The notes: generated by a model not told the origin, from the letters alone. 32,284 bases of DNA from Anaerolinea sp. (GCA_020725765.1 DYEI01000418.1:1-32284), one strand, 5' to 3'. Positions 9,271 to 19,418 are shown, counted from the first letter of the stretch. Numbers and translations are program-made.

Positions 9271-10758
9271 ATGGACGTGCTTGCTCAGGTGCGGGCCACC
9301 ATCGACGCCCACGATCTCTTGCCGCGCGCGAGTACGGTGGTCGTTGGGGTGTCGGGTGGCCCCGATTCGTTGTGCCTGCTCCATGTGCTCCTGCGCCTGC
9401 GCGCCGAGTACGACGTGCGGCTGCACGTCGCGCATCTCGACCACCGCCTGCGACCCGAATCAGCGGCCGACGCGGCCTTTGTCGCAGACCTCGCCACGCG
9501 CTGGGGCCTCCCGCATACGGTGGGCGTCGCCGAGGTCCGCCGCCTCGCAGCGGAGGAGCGACGCTCCATTGAGGAGGCTGCACGCGTGGCCCGCTATCGC
9601 TTTCTGGCGGAGGTGGCCAGCGCCGTGGGCGCTCCGACTGTGGCCGTCGGGCACAACGCCGATGACCAGGTCGAGACGGTGCTGATGCACTGCCTGCGTG
9701 GGGCCGGCCTCGAAGGCCTCCGCGGCATGCGGCGGCGTGCACCCTGGCCCGAAGCCGCCACAACGGTCTGCCCCGCACCTATTCTGATCCGCCCGCTGCT
9801 CGACGTGCCCCGGACCGCCATCGAGGACTATTGCCGCGAGCATGGCCTCCGCCCCGTGGTGGACCGCACCAACGTCGAGCTGACATACTTTCGAAACCGC
9901 ATCCGCCACGAGCTCTTGCCAACCCTCGAGACCTATAACCCCCGCATCCGCGAGCTCTTGCGGAGGACGGCCAACAGTCTCGCCGATGACTACGACTGCC
10001 TGGCCCAGCTCCTCCGCAGCCACTGGCCCGACCTGGTGCTGGCAGAGGGACCTTCGTCCATTGTGCTCCTCAGTGATGCCTTCCGCCGTCTGCCTCCCAG
10101 CCTGCAGCGCGGTGCCCTGCGCCGAAGCATTCGCGCGCTTCGCCGCTCCCTGAGGGACATCGGCTGGCCCCATGTCGAGCGGGCCCGTCGCGCCGCACTG
10201 GTCGCCCCGACCGGCACCACGATCACGCTACCGGCTGGCCTCGTCCTCGAGGTCGGCTACGACCGCCTGACGGTGCGCCCCGCCGGCCCGCCACCCCACC
10301 CGGCCGACATTCCGGCGCTCGTCGGCCCGGAACGGCGCCTCACCCTGCCCGGGCGGACGGAGCTCGCCCCTGAGGGCTGGGCCATCGAGGCGCATGTCGC
10401 CGAAAGCTGCCCGCCCATCGAGGTCGCTGCGCAGCCGGGCCAGCTGACCCTCTGCCTCGATGCGGACCTCGCCGGCACCGATCTTCGGCTGCGCACCCGC
10501 AGGCCCGGAGACCGTTTCCAGCCCCAGGGCATGGGGGGCCACTCCAAGAGCGTCAAGGACTATATGATCGACGCCAGGATTCCCCGGGCAGCCCGCGCCA
10601 ATCTTCCACTCCTGGAGTCAGAGCGCGGCATTCTGTGGATCGTCGGCTGGCGTGCCAGCGAGATTGCGCTCCCCCGCCCGGACTCCCGCCGCTTCCTGTG
10701 CCTGCGGCTGATCCCGCCAGCACGGGCAGGGCACCCTCGTGAGGAGGCCAGGCCGTGA
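9271..10758 (+). CDS. tilS: tRNA(Ile)-lysidine synthase TilS
   Basis: STVVVGVSGGPDSLCLLHVLLRL (SGGxDS PP-loop); HLDHRLRPESAADAAFV; GHNADDQVETVLMHCLRGAGLEGLRGM; NRIRHELLPTL. ATG at 9262 is an alternative start. Confidence 0.95.
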   Translation: MDVLAQVRATIDAHDLLPRASTVVVGVSGGPDSLCLLHVLLRLRAEYDVRLHVAHLDHRLRPESAADAAFVADLATRWGLPHTVGVAEVRRLAAEERRSIEEAARVARYRFLAEVASAVGAPTVAVGHNADDQVETVLMHCLRGAGLEGLRGMRRRAPWPEAATTVCPAPILIRPLLDVPRTAIEDYCREHGLRPVVDRTNVELTYFRNRIRHELLPTLETYNPRIRELLRRTANSLADDYDCLAQLLRSHWPDLVLAEGPSSIVLLSDAFRRLPPSLQRGALRRSIRALRRSLRDIGWPHVERARRAALVAPTGTTITLPAGLVLEVGYDRLTVRPAGPPPHPADIPALVGPERRLTLPGRTELAPEGWAIEAHVAESCPPIEVAAQPGQLTLCLDADLAGTDLRLRTRRPGDRFQPQGMGGHSKSVKDYMIDARIPRAARANLPLLESERGILWIVGWRASEIALPRPDSRRFLCLRLIPPARAGHPREEARP

Positions 10759-11945
10759 CGGCAGCCGTCTCGCTCAGGCCGGGTCGGGCGAGGTCCGTCC
10801 GGCAGCGGCATCCGTGGGTTTTCTCCGGCGCGCTCCAGCGAGTGCCCGCAGGGGTACCCGATGGTAGCATCGTGCGCGTGGTGGACGAGGCCGGAGAGTT
10901 TCTGGCATACGGCTACCTCAACCGGGCGTCACAGATCACCATCCGCCTGCTTTCGTGGGACGAGCACGAGTTCCCCGATGAACACCTGCTCTTCCGCCGC
11001 CTCGAGCGGGCCGTGGCCTGGCGGCGCCAGCGCCTCGGCTGGCCTCCCGCGGGCGCCTGCCGCCTCGTCTACGCCGAGTCGGACGGGCTCCCGGGCCTGA
11101 TCGTCGACCGCTATGCCGACTGGCTGGTCGTGCAGTTCCTCACCCTCGGCAGCGAGCAGTGGCGCCAGCCCCTCATCGAGTGGCTGGTACGGGAGATGAG
11201 CCCTCGGGGCATCTACGAGCGGTCCGACGTTGACGTGCGGGGAAAAGAGGGCCTCGCCGAGCGCACGGGCGTCCTGTGGGGCGACGCCCCGCCGCCCCTT
11301 GTCGAGATCGCCGAAGACGGCTGCCGCTTCCTGGTTGACCTTGTGCAGGGCCAGAAGACGGGCTTTTTCCTGGATCAGCGCACCAATCGCCAGACTGTGG
11401 CCTCGTATGGCGACGGACGGGAGGTCCTCGACGCCTTCTGCTACACCGGGGGTTTCGGCATCTGCCTGGCACGAGCGGGCGCGCTGGAGGTCTGGTACGC
11501 CGACTCCTCGGCTGATGCGCTGGCCCTGGCACGGCGGAACGCCGGGCTGAACGGCCTGCCCGCCCCTGCGGATCGCTTCATTGAGCGCGATATCTTCCAG
11601 CTCCTGCGCGAGTACTCGGACCGCGCGCGGCGCTTTGACATGATCGTGCTCGACCCGCCCAAGTTCGCCTACGCGCAGTCCCACGTTGAGCGCGCCTGCC
11701 GGGGCTACAAGGACATCAACCGCCTTGCCATGCAGCTCCTTCGGCCCGACGGCATTCTCGCCACCTTCTCCTGCTCGGGGGCCGTCGGCATTGAGCTGTT
11801 CCAGAAGGTCATCTTTGCTGCCGCCCTCGACGCGGACCGGGAGGTGCAAATCGTCCAAGTAATGTCCCAGGCGCCGGACCACCCGGTCCTCGCCTACTTC
11901 CCTGAGGGCGCCTATCTGAAGGGATTCATCTGCAGAGTGTCCTAG
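10755..11945 (+). CDS. Class I SAM-dependent rRNA methyltransferase, RlmI-like (PUA + MTase)
   Basis: RQRHPWVFSGALQRV; GLPGLIVDRYADWLVVQFLT; GQKTGFFLDQRTNRQTVASYGDGREVLDAFCYTGGFG; DMIVLDPPKFA. GTGA overlap with tilS. Confidence 0.93.
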   Translation: MTAAVSLRPGRARSVRQRHPWVFSGALQRVPAGVPDGSIVRVVDEAGEFLAYGYLNRASQITIRLLSWDEHEFPDEHLLFRRLERAVAWRRQRLGWPPAGACRLVYAESDGLPGLIVDRYADWLVVQFLTLGSEQWRQPLIEWLVREMSPRGIYERSDVDVRGKEGLAERTGVLWGDAPPPLVEIAEDGCRFLVDLVQGQKTGFFLDQRTNRQTVASYGDGREVLDAFCYTGGFGICLARAGALEVWYADSSADALALARRNAGLNGLPAPADRFIERDIFQLLREYSDRARRFDMIVLDPPKFAYAQSHVERACRGYKDINRLAMQLLRPDGILATFSCSGAVGIELFQKVIFAAALDADREVQIVQVMSQAPDHPVLAYFPEGAYLKGFICRVS

Positions 11946-11968
11946 CTCGTCACCCTGGGAGGATGTCC

Positions 11969-12535
11969 ATGACCGTACGGAATGCCGGCGACATCATCGA
12001 CACGATCCTGATCCCTGAGGACCGTCTCCGCGCACGAATCGCCGAGCTCGGGCGCGCCATCTCTGAGGACTATGAGGGGCGGGACCTGCTGCTCGTCTCC
12101 ATCCTCAAGGGCAGCGTGATCTTCCTCTCGGACCTCATGCGGTGCATCACCGTCCCGCACCAGATCGACTTTATGGCCGTCTCCAGCTATGGGGTCGGAG
12201 CGCGCATCTCCAGCGGGGTCGTGAGGATCGTGATGGACCTTGCGACGAGTATCGAGGGGCGCAATGTGCTGATTGTGGAGGACATTATCGACACGGGCGA
12301 GACGCTCGACTATATCACCCGCATACTCCGCGAGCGGGGGCCAAAGAGCCTCCGCATCTGCACACTGCTGAACAAGGTTGAGCGACGCAGGGTGGATATC
12401 CCCGTGGACTATGTCGGCTTTGACATCCCCAACGCCTACGTCTTTGGCTACGGCCTCGACGTGGACGAGTTCCACCGCAATCTGCCCTTCGTCGCCACTC
12501 TGCGGGATGGGGCGACGGTTCATGGAGCCGGCTGA
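11969..12535 (+). CDS. hpt: Hypoxanthine phosphoribosyltransferase
   Basis: LILVSILKGSVIFLSDLMRCI-type PRTase motif; NVLIVEDIIDTGETLDYI (PRPP-binding); VDYVGFDIPNAYVFGYGLD. GGGAGG SD favours ATG 11969 over 11963. Confidence 0.96.
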   Translation: MTVRNAGDIIDTILIPEDRLRARIAELGRAISEDYEGRDLLLVSILKGSVIFLSDLMRCITVPHQIDFMAVSSYGVGARISSGVVRIVMDLATSIEGRNVLIVEDIIDTGETLDYITRILRERGPKSLRICTLLNKVERRRVDIPVDYVGFDIPNAYVFGYGLDVDEFHRNLPFVATLRDGATVHGAG

Positions 12536-12603
12536 CACTTCCCCCGGCACGGCGGCGCGAGAGGCAGCTCTGCGCGCGCGGCAGGAAAAGTGACCGCCCA
12601 ACG

Positions 12604-12659
12604 TGGAGAACGGGTGGGTCCTGAGACGGTCCATACCATCTCAGAGCCCACCCGCTCCA
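12604..12659. terminator. Bidirectional stem-loop terminator between the convergent hpt (+) and glycosidase (-) genes
   Basis: tggag-aa-cgggtggg-tc-ctgaga...tctcag-ag-cccacccg-ctcca; long GC-rich stem in a convergent intergenic gap. Confidence 0.65.
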
Positions 12660-12672
12660 GCCACCAGCGGCT

Positions 12673-15600
12673 TCAGAGATAGAAGGCGCACACGCGAACG
12701 GTCTCACCCCTCAGCGGCAGCGCGATTGTCTCGCTCGCCGGATCAAAGCGCGACCACTCCTCCCCATTGATCTCCACTCGCCGCAGGCGCTCCTCGCGCG
12801 GATGGCGCAGGCGCAGCAGCGCTCGTGCCGGAGGGTTTCGCTGAGGCAAGTCGATCTCGGCCTCGATTATCCCCTCGTCAGCACGCGACCGGACGGTGTA
12901 GCCCATGTAGCCAAAGTAGGTCAGGGCCCGCTCGACGCGCACACCCTTCCCGTGCTCCAGCCAGGCGCGGGGTATCGCCTTGCCCAGTATCAGGTCCTCC
13001 CCATGCTCCTCAATGAGCATCAGACGCAGGTAGTGACAGACGTTCGCCTCGTCCGAAGTCTTGAAGTGATCGCCGCGCGCATGGCCGAGCGCAGGGAGGG
13101 CGTGCTCGGCCAGCATGCACGTCTCTGGGAAGTAGGTGGAGGTGAAGCCGTTGAAGAACGCCCGCAGAAAGTGCTTCACGTCATCGCGCTTGAGGTAGAC
13201 CGCGGGATGCAGCAGCAGGTTGGACTGCATGGAGAACCCACCGCGGCTGAACCAGAACTGTTCATAGTCCGGCACGCTGTTGGCGTACCCATACCGAGGC
13301 GAGAGGTAGAGGTTGTCCTCATAGTCGTCCACAATCCACTGGGCAGCCGGGTCGGAGACGGAGATCAGCTCGCTCACCAGCAGGCCCATCGAGCCCTCCA
13401 GCACCTCTCGCAGCCACCCAAAGTCCCGGCCGCGCCTCTCCAGGCGCGCGGGATAGTAGGGTACATAGCGTCCATCGCCAAGCCTGACTACCGGTGAGCG
13501 GGCCCGCGCCTCATTGAAGCCGGCCATCAGGTCCCTGCGGAAGGCCTCGGCATCTCGCATGAGCCGCGGCGCTTCGGGATGTCCGATCTCGCTCAGCACC
13601 TCCGCGATCGCTGTGAACCCCCAGCTCGCATAGGCGTTGCTCGACAGCCAGTGCCAGTAGTCGGTCACATCCTCGAGCGAGCCTGCTGGCAGAAAGCCAT
13701 AGTCGATGGGGCGCGTGCCGTCGGGCAGAGTGACCATCGTGCGTCGTCGCTCTCGGGTCACCCAGTCACAGGCGCGTACCAGCGCCGGAGCAACGCGCTC
13801 GAGCCAGGCGCGGTCGCGGGTGTAGCGGTAGTGTTCCGCCATCCCCCACATGGCCCATCCCTGACCGCGGTTGTAGCCCCCGCACTCGTACCCGTTCGAG
13901 CCGTAGAGCACGCCATCGTGTGTGGCAAAGTCTCCTGGCAGCGGCACCGTTCCCTGATAGTGGATCAGGGTCTCAAGGCAACGCTCGGCCTCGCGCGTAT
14001 ACCCGCGCCGGTCCAGGTCGCAGGTGACCATGATACCCTCATCGGGAAAGTTGCCGTAGTGAAAGCCACCGCAGCGCGGAATGCACCGCTCAGAGCCCGG
14101 CTCCCGGTCGTTCACGATCAGCATGTGCGTGAGGTGGGCGCGGTGGAAGCGATTGAGCTCGGCGTTGGGCGTCTCGATCTGCATGCCTTCGGCCACCCGC
14201 TCTCGCCAGAACGTTGCGACCTTGCGGCGCTGCTCCTCAAAGGACACGCGCCGCAGAGCATCCATCTCGTCCTCATGACGCAGGGTGATGAATGGCACCT
14301 TGATCACGAACGCGTGTTGCTCACCGGGCGCAAGCGGCACCTCGTACACGATCCGGTTCCCATCCTTGCGCAGAGCCCCGCGCCCGCCAGACTCCACCAA
14401 CAGCCGAAGATGCTCCTCCACCCCATGCCGGGCATACACCGCCTCAGCCTGCGCATACAGGTCTTCCTCTCCGGCGCTATCGGCAGTGTAAAGCGGCAGC
14501 CTTGCCACCTCGGGTCTGTCCCCCGTGTTCGTCGCCGTGAAGCGCAGCAGAGCAACGACGGGATCATCCCCCGGCTTGCTGGTGCCATCGGAGATGTCGG
14601 CGAGCAGCCAGGTCGCGAGGGCCTCCTGTCGCCAGGCTATGGGCGCAGTGGCCCATCCGGTCTGCATGATGGGCAGATAGCCCTCCACCAGCTCCCGCAC
14701 GTCGGGCTCAGGAAGACCAAAGCGGACGTACAGGGCCTCCCCCTGCCACACCAGCCGGTCCGTGTCCCTGCCCCTGACCCTCCGGACAAAGTTCTCGAGG
14801 AGGCCCAGGTCCCCGTTGGGTTCAAGGCGGAACTTTTGCCGGCTGCCCTCGCAGCCCAGCACAAAGTACAGCCTCCCCTGGCGCGGCATCTCGGCCCAGA
14901 CCCGCTCCCACGTCTGCTCGGGAAGTGCCGCTACCCGCTCGTACACCGTCCTGCCGCGCGTCGCCTCCCAGCCGCTCCGGATGGCCGCGAGCCCGGCGAA
15001 ACCGTCGCTTCGTGCCACGGCCACGCCCAGGTGTGGCAGGTACACGGGCTCTCCTTCCGCAAGAGCATTGACGTCGACAGAGAACGACTGCTGGCCCTCA
15101 CAGCGCACCGTGAGGATCGTTCGATCGTACGAGTTACGGTCCTCGTTCCAGGCGTAACGCACACGGGCGCGGATGCCGGCTGTCGCCCCGCCCACACTGG
15201 ATCGCCACCTCCCGCCGGCGAGGACGTGACATTCCCCGCGCAGCGCCTCCACGCCCAGCACGTAGCCGTTGTACGCCTCAAGCCGGCCATCCCATCGCTG
15301 CTCAGAGGAGGTGATCCCGCCCCACTCGATGCACAGCTCCACCTCGCGCCACTCCGAATCGGTCAGAGCACGCAACCGCTCGACGGCGGGCATGGCGCCG
15401 CCCCGAAGGCACAGCTTGAGAGTGCGCCGGAACCGTACCGGGAACTCGCTGGCGCCGGGGACATCCTCGAGGTCAAGGGGCAAGAACGTATAGCACCATT
15501 CGCGGCCGCTGCCCTCTACCTCCACCGCTGCGCGCCGCCACTGCCCGGTGATCCAGTCGTCCATTGCCAGCCAACCCTGCTCGCCGGCTCCAACCACTTC

Positions 15601-15813
15601 GTTCTTGCCAACTCGGACCCTCGGCCAGCTATGCTGCCAGTAGTACAGGTCGGGCAGCGCTTCCCGACCAATCGGCTCGGCGAAGGTCACCTCCACCCGC
15701 TGCACATCGCGCGGGTCCTCCCACCACACCGAGTGCTCGCCCGGCTGCCCGGTCACGACCCTCGCGGCGAAAGGGACCACGTCAACATTAGCGTCCATCA
15801 GTCGTCCTTGCAT
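12673..15813 (-). CDS. Large glycoside hydrolase, six-hairpin ((alpha/alpha)6-type) architecture
   Basis: 1046 aa; GGYNRGQGWAMWGMAEHYRYTRDRAWLERVAPALVRACDWVTRERR; WHWLSSNAYASWGFTAIAEVLSEIGHPEAPRL; C-terminal beta domain. Met at 15798 is an alternative start. GH family number not assignable by eye. Confidence 0.72.
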   Translation of the reverse strand: MQGRLMDANVDVVPFAARVVTGQPGEHSVWWEDPRDVQRVEVTFAEPIGREALPDLYYWQHSWPRVRVGKNEVVGAGEQGWLAMDDWITGQWRRAAVEVEGSGREWCYTFLPLDLEDVPGASEFPVRFRRTLKLCLRGGAMPAVERLRALTDSEWREVELCIEWGGITSSEQRWDGRLEAYNGYVLGVEALRGECHVLAGGRWRSSVGGATAGIRARVRYAWNEDRNSYDRTILTVRCEGQQSFSVDVNALAEGEPVYLPHLGVAVARSDGFAGLAAIRSGWEATRGRTVYERVAALPEQTWERVWAEMPRQGRLYFVLGCEGSRQKFRLEPNGDLGLLENFVRRVRGRDTDRLVWQGEALYVRFGLPEPDVRELVEGYLPIMQTGWATAPIAWRQEALATWLLADISDGTSKPGDDPVVALLRFTATNTGDRPEVARLPLYTADSAGEEDLYAQAEAVYARHGVEEHLRLLVESGGRGALRKDGNRIVYEVPLAPGEQHAFVIKVPFITLRHEDEMDALRRVSFEEQRRKVATFWRERVAEGMQIETPNAELNRFHRAHLTHMLIVNDREPGSERCIPRCGGFHYGNFPDEGIMVTCDLDRRGYTREAERCLETLIHYQGTVPLPGDFATHDGVLYGSNGYECGGYNRGQGWAMWGMAEHYRYTRDRAWLERVAPALVRACDWVTRERRRTMVTLPDGTRPIDYGFLPAGSLEDVTDYWHWLSSNAYASWGFTAIAEVLSEIGHPEAPRLMRDAEAFRRDLMAGFNEARARSPVVRLGDGRYVPYYPARLERRGRDFGWLREVLEGSMGLLVSELISVSDPAAQWIVDDYEDNLYLSPRYGYANSVPDYEQFWFSRGGFSMQSNLLLHPAVYLKRDDVKHFLRAFFNGFTSTYFPETCMLAEHALPALGHARGDHFKTSDEANVCHYLRLMLIEEHGEDLILGKAIPRAWLEHGKGVRVERALTYFGYMGYTVRSRADEGIIEAEIDLPQRNPPARALLRLRHPREERLRRVEINGEEWSRFDPASETIALPLRGETVRVCAFYL

Positions 15814-15849
15814 GCTCCAGCCTCCAACAGACAGGGAGAGGCCCGACCC

Positions 15850-16995
15850 TCAGCCCAGCGGATACCGTCCGTAGCGCCGCGCAGCCCGTATCATCGCCTC
15901 GACGTTCTCAGGCGGGGTGCCGGGCGCCAGCGGGCTGCCGTTGGCCACGACGAAGGGGCCGTGTCTGGCCGCCTCCAGTTGCCGACGCACCGCCAGCTCC
16001 ACTTCCTCCGGCCGCCCCGATAGCAGCAGCTCCGTGGTGTCGACATTGCCAAACAGGCACACCCGGCCACGCAGCTCCCTGGCGATCTCGACGACGTCCA
16101 GGGTAAAGGTCTTGCGGCTGTCCTCGATGAGCAGCGCTCGCACCCCAGACTCTCTCAGCAGCGGAATAAGCGGCCGCACATCGCCGCAGAAGTACACCAT
16201 CGGCACCATGCCAAGCCGGCTCACCTGCTCAAAGAACCAGCAATCGACGGGATACAGCATCTCCTCGTACATCCGGGGCGAGATGGTATCGCTGCCCGCG
16301 ACATCCTCGGAGATGAGCCACCCGTGCACCCCTACCGCCGCAAACGCTTTGGCCCACTCCAGGGCAGCCTGATACCGGCGCCAGGCGAGACGCTTGACGC
16401 CCTCCGGATAGTCATAGAGCGCCATCAGGCTCTCCTGGTAGTGCTCGGTGCCAAAGGGAAGGATGCCCGGCGCCCCGACGTTCACACAGATAAAGACCTC
16501 GTCGCCGTGCTCGCGCACTATCTCAGCGGCGTGATCGGTGTAGCCAGCCGCGATGATGTCATCGGCCGTCGTGGTCCAATCCCGTGCCAGCTCCTCATCA
16601 ATCGCCTGCATGACTGCAGCAGGGGTCGACAGGTCACGCTGTCCGCGGCTGATCCTGTGAGAGGCGAGGTTCCCATCGGCGAGTATCTCCTCACGACTTC
16701 CATCCGGGGCCAGCAGGTACAGCCTGTCACCCTCCCGCACCCCCCGATAGTCGCGGCTCGGGTACCGACCGCGCTCGCGCGGATAGCCCCCGCTGAGGTG
16801 GAACCAGTCCGGCCGAAAGCGCTCGAAAAACGCCTCGTAGACCGGCACCATGCCCTGCCCGTCGGTCCAACAGTCCAGCTGATAGTCCTTGCCAGCAATC
16901 TCGAACTTGTAGTTCCCCCACCAGTGCGGAGCAACCGGCACCACATCAGGCTGCCGCCCCTCTAACGCAGCCAGCATACGCTCTCTTGAGCTCAA
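15850..16995 (-). CDS. Uroporphyrinogen decarboxylase-family (URO-D-like) protein
   Basis: SSRERMLAALEGRQPDVVPVAPHWWG; GWLISEDVAGSDTISPRMYEEMLYPVDCWFFEQVSRLGMVPMVYFCGDVRPLIPLLRESGVRALLIEDSRKTFTLDVVEIARELRGRVCLFGNVDTTELLL. Probable TTG start overlapping the upstream stop. Confidence 0.83.
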   Translation of the reverse strand: MSSRERMLAALEGRQPDVVPVAPHWWGNYKFEIAGKDYQLDCWTDGQGMVPVYEAFFERFRPDWFHLSGGYPRERGRYPSRDYRGVREGDRLYLLAPDGSREEILADGNLASHRISRGQRDLSTPAAVMQAIDEELARDWTTTADDIIAAGYTDHAAEIVREHGDEVFICVNVGAPGILPFGTEHYQESLMALYDYPEGVKRLAWRRYQAALEWAKAFAAVGVHGWLISEDVAGSDTISPRMYEEMLYPVDCWFFEQVSRLGMVPMVYFCGDVRPLIPLLRESGVRALLIEDSRKTFTLDVVEIARELRGRVCLFGNVDTTELLLSGRPEEVELAVRRQLEAARHGPFVVANGSPLAPGTPPENVEAMIRAARRYGRYPLG

Positions 16996-17438
16996 CCCGC
17001 ATCCTCTCCTTTCTCCGGACTGCAGCCACAGGCCCTGAGCGCCTCGTGGACGTCTCTGAGAAGCCCCTCGTAGCTCGGAAAGCCGCACTGTGCCCGCGCT
17101 GCCGGGTTGCCCGATGCATCCACAATCTGTACCGCAGGGAGGCAGCGTATGGCGTACCGCTGCCTGAGGGCGCGCCCCAGCGCCTCATCAACCGGCACAA
17201 GGGACACGCTCACCTCTCCCGTCAGCTCGGCGGCCAGCCGCTCCGCAGCCGGTTTGATGTAGCGGCACTGCACACATGATGGACTGTAGAGGACATACAC
17301 GGCCAGACAGGCTGCCGCAGGGGTCGGTTCGATGGCCGTCTCTCCCAGCCGCGCGTCGCTCGCACAGCCAGCGGCCAACAGCACCCCGAGCGCGATCAAC
17401 CAGCGCCACCCTTCGCCGCGCCGGAAGGCAGGCTCCAT
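16992..17438 (-). CDS. Thioredoxin-fold lipoprotein
   Basis: Lipobox LLAAGCAS; CLAVYVLYSPSCVQCRYIKPAAERLAAEL (CxxC); YAIRCLPAVQIVDASGNP. Confidence 0.8.
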   Translation of the reverse strand: MEPAFRRGEGWRWLIALGVLLAAGCASDARLGETAIEPTPAAACLAVYVLYSPSCVQCRYIKPAAERLAAELTGEVSVSLVPVDEALGRALRQRYAIRCLPAVQIVDASGNPAARAQCGFPSYEGLLRDVHEALRACGCSPEKGEDAG

Positions 17439-17456
17439 GACCCCGCCCCGAGGCCG

Positions 17457-18332
17457 CTAGCCCTTGAGGCCGGTTGTGACGATGCCCTGCACAAAGTACT
17501 TCTGGCCGAGGAAGAAAAGCACAATGCAGGGCAGGCTGAACATCACGGCCGCAGCCATCTGCGGAGCCAGGTCGCCGCCTCCCCGGAACGAGCGCAGGTA
17601 GTTGATGCCAAGCGCCAGTGTGTACATCCTGGCACTGCTCAGATAGATGAGCGGCCCCAAAAAGTCGTTCCAGTTGGCAGTGAAGGAAAAGATGGCAACG
17701 GTCGTCAGCGCTGGCTTGGAGAGTGGCATCAGGATCTGGAAGAGGATGCGCAGCTCGTTGCAGCCATCCACTTTGGCGGCGTCGTCCAGCTCGCGGTTCA
17801 CAGTCAAGAAGAACTGCCTCAGCAGGAAGACGGCAAAGGGCGGTGCAAAGAAGGCCGGTATGGTCAGAGGAAGATAGGTGTCGACCCAGCGCAGGATCTT
17901 GAACACGATAAATGTCGGCACCATGGTGACGGGATACGGGATCATCATCGTGGCAAGCAGCACCACGAACATGAAATCGCGCCCCGGGAAACGGAGCCTC
18001 GCAAAGGAGTAGCCCACCACCGAGGCCGACAGTACCTCTCCCACGATCACCGTCAGGGTCACAATCAGGCTGTTACGGGTATACATGAGGAAGGGAATCG
18101 TCTTGAACACCAGGGGATAGTTGGTGAAGACGATCGGGTTGGGTATGAACTGGGGCGGAAACTTGATCCCCGAGCCTATGGGCTTGAAAGACGACCCCAC
18201 CATCCACGCGAACGGCATGATGATGAAGAAGGTCAGAGGCAGCAGAAGCAGATATACCAGCACCTTGGGCGCCACATCCCGCACTATGCGGCGGGCGCTG
18301 CGTCTGCGTCGGATCGAGGCGGCTGTAGTCAT
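17457..18332 (-). CDS. Carbohydrate ABC transporter permease (MalG/CUT1 type)
   Basis: FAWMVGSSFKP; YSFARLRFPGRDFMFVVLLATMMIPYPVTMVPTF; EAA-type motif ELDDAAKVDGCNELRILFQILMPLSKPAL. Confidence 0.95.
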   Translation of the reverse strand: MTTAASIRRRRSARRIVRDVAPKVLVYLLLLPLTFFIIMPFAWMVGSSFKPIGSGIKFPPQFIPNPIVFTNYPLVFKTIPFLMYTRNSLIVTLTVIVGEVLSASVVGYSFARLRFPGRDFMFVVLLATMMIPYPVTMVPTFIVFKILRWVDTYLPLTIPAFFAPPFAVFLLRQFFLTVNRELDDAAKVDGCNELRILFQILMPLSKPALTTVAIFSFTANWNDFLGPLIYLSSARMYTLALGINYLRSFRGGGDLAPQMAAAVMFSLPCIVLFFLGQKYFVQGIVTTGLKG

Positions 18333-18336
18333 GCCT

Positions 18337-19260
18337 CTACGCTCCCTCGTAGTGCACCAGACTCTGCGAGCCGCGCAGCGTCAGGAGTGTGCACACCAGA
18401 ATGATCACAAACAGCACCCAGGCCATGGCTGAGGCATAGCCCATCTCGAACCAGCTGAAGGCGTTTCGATACAGGTACAGCAGATAGAAGAGCGTGGCAT
18501 ACGCCGGCCCGCCCCCCGTCATGATGTATGCAGAAGTGAATACCTGCCAGCTCCCGATGATGCTCATGATGGTGACCAGGAGGAGAGCCGGCGAGATCAT
18601 GGGCATGGTGATCGTCCAGAAGCGGACGAACGAGTTCGCCCCATCGATCTCGGCAGCCTCGTGCAGGCTGACCGGTACACCCTGTAGGGCCGCCAGCAGG
18701 ATGATCATGTTCCCACCGATGCCCCACAGACTCATGAGGATGAAAGCCCAGAGCGCCCACTGAGGGCGCCCGAGCCAGTCCGGCCCCCGGATGCCAAAGA
18801 GCCCAATCACATAGTTGAGTATGCCAAAGCGGTAGTTAAAGATCCAGGAGAACACCAGGGCCACGGCCACACCCGAGACGACGGAGGGCAGGTAGAAAAT
18901 CGTCCGGATCACGCGCGCCCCGGGCACATTCTGGTTCAGGAGGACCGCCACGGCCAGCGCCGCCAGGATCCCCAGAGGAACGCTTACCAACGTGTACCGT
19001 GTGGTGACGCTCAGCGACTTGTAGAACAGATCATCAGTAAACATCCGCTGATAGTTGCCGAGGCCAATCCAGCGAGGCGGCTGGATCACTTTGTACTCGC
19101 AAAAGCTGAACCACAGGGAGGCTACCATGGGACCCAGGGTGAAGATCAGGAACCCCAGCAACCACGGAGATACAAGCAGGAGACCCATCATGGCCTCACG
19201 ACGGGCCAGTCCCATGCCATTCCGCCGCCGGGGACCGGCCAGGGTTCCGCTCCGCGCCAT
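18337..19260 (-). CDS. Carbohydrate ABC transporter permease (MalF/CUT1 type)
   Basis: SPWLLGFLIFTLGPMVASLWFSF; IGLGNYQRMF; EAA motif LHEAAEIDGANSFVRFWTITMPMISPALL. Start set at MARSGTL. Confidence 0.94.
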   Translation of the reverse strand: MARSGTLAGPRRRNGMGLARREAMMGLLLVSPWLLGFLIFTLGPMVASLWFSFCEYKVIQPPRWIGLGNYQRMFTDDLFYKSLSVTTRYTLVSVPLGILAALAVAVLLNQNVPGARVIRTIFYLPSVVSGVAVALVFSWIFNYRFGILNYVIGLFGIRGPDWLGRPQWALWAFILMSLWGIGGNMIILLAALQGVPVSLHEAAEIDGANSFVRFWTITMPMISPALLLVTIMSIIGSWQVFTSAYIMTGGGPAYATLFYLLYLYRNAFSWFEMGYASAMAWVLFVIILVCTLLTLRGSQSLVHYEGA

Positions 19261-19418
19261 CGTCGCAACCCTCCTTGGGTGACTCGTGTGGGCGTACAAC
19301 TCGCGGCCGCCCAGGCTCGAGCTGGTTCACCTCGCCCCTGCAGCCCGGAATACCGGGGCCACCCGAGCCTCGTCGGCTCTCAGAGTCATCCGGGCCATCC
19401 CGCCGCAATGGGCAGAAC

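Noticed and set aside
13579-16023. 814-aa plus-strand ORF
   Set aside because: Fully antisense to a convincing glycosidase and the URO-D gene end; its translation is a His/Pro/Arg-rich high-GC artefact with no recognisable domain.
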